DNA of 64,000 nucleotides from Candidatus Gastranaerophilales bacterium (GTDB lineage: Bacteria; Cyanobacteriota; Vampirovibrionia; Gastranaerophilales; Gastranaerophilaceae): NCBI GenBank assembly GCA_944323165.1, contig CALURK010000008.1, positions 1 through 64,000 on the forward strand, read 5' to 3'. Shown here piece by piece: positions 62,580-64,000 of this stretch; position 1 is the first letter of the stretch, and each line of letters begins with the position of its first letter. A program made the translations under genes and the position numbers. The notes below the pieces were generated by a model. It had not been told where the DNA came from and did no database searches. It saw only the letters and a list, made by a program, of their open reading frames with translations.

Positions 62580-63590
62580 ATGGGAAATAATTTGATTCCT
62601 TTAAGAATTGCTGGTGTCGGGTATAGTGTTCCTGACGCTGTTATTACTAATGATGACTTGACAAAATTATATGATACATCTGACGAGTGGATATATTCAA
62701 GGACAGGTATTAAGGAAAGACGTGTTGTGTCTGGTGAAGAAAACGCTATAGATTTAGGTTTTGCAGCTGCAAAAAATGCTTTAGAAAAAGCAAAAATGGC
62801 ACCAGAAGATATCGATTTAATTATCGCAGCGTCTTCTGCTCCGCCGGATTTATATCCTGCAATTGCTTGCCACATACAAGCAAGACTTGGTATTTCAACC
62901 CAAGTTCCTGCATTTGATATAACGGCTGCTTGTACAGGTTTGATTTATGCTTTAAGTATTGCAAAAGCTTATATTGCGTCTGGTATGTACAAAAATATTC
63001 TTCTTGTTGCTACTGATAACAATTCAAGATTAGTTAACTGGGAAGACAGAGGAACTTCTATATTATTCGGAGATGGCGCAGGTGCAATGGTTGTAACAGC
63101 TTCTGATGACGGTGTGGACGATGTTATTGCAATTGATATTAAGTCAGACGGAAGCATTGGCGATTTAATCGAGCTTTCTTTTGACGGTAAAAATTGTCCG
63201 CTTGTGGAACAGTATGAACCAAAACCTCAAGGTATAAGAATGAATGGTAGAGGTGTTTACACATTTGTAGCAAAGGTTTTGCCTCATTATGTAGAAAACT
63301 TGATTGCAAATGCAGGAATGAAAGCTGAAGATATTGATTATCTGATTCCTCACCAAGCTAATATCAGAATTATTCAAGCAGTACAAGAAAGGCTCGGCTA
63401 TTCTGATGATAAAGTTGTAACTAATATTAAATATTACGGAAATACTTCCGCCGCTTCAATTCCTTTGGCTTTGGCCGAAAGTGTTGAAAAGGGTAAAGTT
63501 AAGTTAGGAACAACTGCTGTACTTTGCGGATTTGGTGCAGGTATGACTTGGGGCGGTGCTATAGTTAGATTGAGAGAAGGCATCTGCTAA
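62580..63590 (+). CDS. fabH: 3-oxoacyl-ACP synthase III
   Basis: 336 aa. It starts each fatty-acid chain by condensing acetyl-CoA (or a related primer) with malonyl-ACP. Catalytic Cys in FDITAACTGLIYALSIA, His in DYLIPHQANIRII, Asn in IKYYGNTSAASIPLALAE. SDEWIYSRTGIKERR at the N-terminus is typical. The C-terminal GFGAGMTWGGAIVRL is intact. AGAGGAG precedes the ATG. Confidence 0.97.
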   Translation: MGNNLIPLRIAGVGYSVPDAVITNDDLTKLYDTSDEWIYSRTGIKERRVVSGEENAIDLGFAAAKNALEKAKMAPEDIDLIIAASSAPPDLYPAIACHIQARLGISTQVPAFDITAACTGLIYALSIAKAYIASGMYKNILLVATDNNSRLVNWEDRGTSILFGDGAGAMVVTASDDGVDDVIAIDIKSDGSIGDLIELSFDGKNCPLVEQYEPKPQGIRMNGRGVYTFVAKVLPHYVENLIANAGMKAEDIDYLIPHQANIRIIQAVQERLGYSDDKVVTNIKYYGNTSAASIPLALAESVEKGKVKLGTTAVLCGFGAGMTWGGAIVRLREGIC

Positions 63591-63628
63591 AATTAATTAA
63601 TAAATGAAAAAATAAGGAGTATATTAAT

Positions 63629-64000
63629 ATGGTAAAGAAAATAGCGTTTCTGTTTCCGGGACAGGGCTCTCAGTCCGTAGGAATGGGAAAAGACTTGTGT
63701 GAAAGTTTTGAATCAGCAAATATGGTTTTTAAAACAGCAGATGAAGTTTTAGGTAAAAGCATTTCTAGAATTTGTTTCGAAGGGCCTGAAGAGGATTTGA
63801 AACAAACAGTAAATACTCAGCCTGCAATTGTAACAACATCAATTGCTGCTCTTGAAGCTTTTAGATCAGAACTTAATATAACGCCTGATTTTGTCGCAGG
63901 TCACAGCTTGGGTGAGTATTGTGCAATGTATACAGCAGGTGTTATGAATTTACAAACAACACTAAAAGCTATTCAAAAAAGAGCAGAGCTTATGGGGCAA
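63629..64000 (+). CDS. fabD: Malonyl-CoA:ACP transacylase, cut by the window end
   Basis: The first 124 residues are present. FLFPGQGSQSVGMGKDL at the N-terminus and FVAGHSLGEYCAM with the nucleophile Ser are diagnostic; TQPAIVTTSIAALEAF lies between. It loads malonate onto acyl carrier protein. Ribosome binding site AAGGAG, 38 nt after fabH. The frame is open to the last base. Confidence 0.95.
   Translation, partial: MVKKIAFLFPGQGSQSVGMGKDLCESFESANMVFKTADEVLGKSISRICFEGPEEDLKQTVNTQPAIVTTSIAALEAFRSELNITPDFVAGHSLGEYCAMYTAGVMNLQTTLKAIQKRAELMGQ

Overview
The window looks like a chromosomal segment of a gut Gastranaerophilales / Vampirovibrionia (Melainabacteria) genome. The evidence is indirect: low GC, a mix of Gram-negative-type genes (TolC-like and HlyD-like efflux parts, lipid-linked glycosyltransferase), an efp-accB-accC cluster, an anaerobe-type rubrerythrin and NrdG, and several lineage-type hypothetical proteins that share an N-terminal F-x-G motif. 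The assignment is an inference, not a search result.

Layout. (1) 1-4.4 kb: left edge with a serine-recombinase remnant, then a two-gene putative defence module (Cap4/DUF4297-like nuclease plus SMC-like ATPase with a CxxC hook, resembling Lamassu or ABC-three-component systems), then a gp49/HigB-like toxin and a HigA-like antitoxin placed convergently. (2) 4.4-10.8 kb: accessory module with a partial N6-adenine methylase, an HTH protein, an RtcB RNA ligase, a DnaC-like loader, a DnaB-like helicase lacking the N-terminal domain, a very short tyrosine recombinase and an XRE regulator. A 27-bp motif recurs at both borders of this module. (3) 10.9-19.2 kb: a small beta-rich protein, a PD-(D/E)XK nuclease-family protein, a WYL regulator, a Prim-Pol, a DUF927-like helicase and a large serine integrase whose reading frame runs into the tRNA-Asn gene. 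Regions 2 and 3 look like two adjoining or nested integrative elements, each with its own recombinase and replication genes. No capsid, tail or conjugation genes are visible.

(4) 19.2-34.3 kb: core chromosome. It carries nrdG, an acyl-CoA synthetase, a family-4 uracil-DNA glycosylase, a tandem 185-bp repeat abutting tRNA-Gly, the leftward cluster efp-accB-accC, the leftward cluster murF-PHP-lepA, mnmE, a DJ-1 family protein, thioredoxin and two F-x-G coiled-coil proteins. (5) 34.4-53.5 kb: rubrerythrin, a MarR-controlled efflux locus without an inner-membrane pump, a phospholipase D-like protein, a YdjC deacetylase and GT2 transferase pair, a histidine kinase/response regulator/PilB-like set, and a GH57 enzyme and GlgA-like synthase on either side of groES-groEL. 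(6) 53.5-64 kb: a candidate transcription attenuator with leader peptide, an F-x-G protein, alaS, a divergent AbrB-like locus with six phased TTATAAT boxes, an EF-hand protein, tsaC, and the fatty-acid/phospholipid operon yceD-rpmF-plsX-fabH-fabD, cut by the window end.

The most notable signals are the nuclease/SMC module, the attenuator, the phased AT array, the integrase reading into a tRNA, a set of promoters placed for leaderless mRNAs, and the shared N-terminal F-x-G motif.
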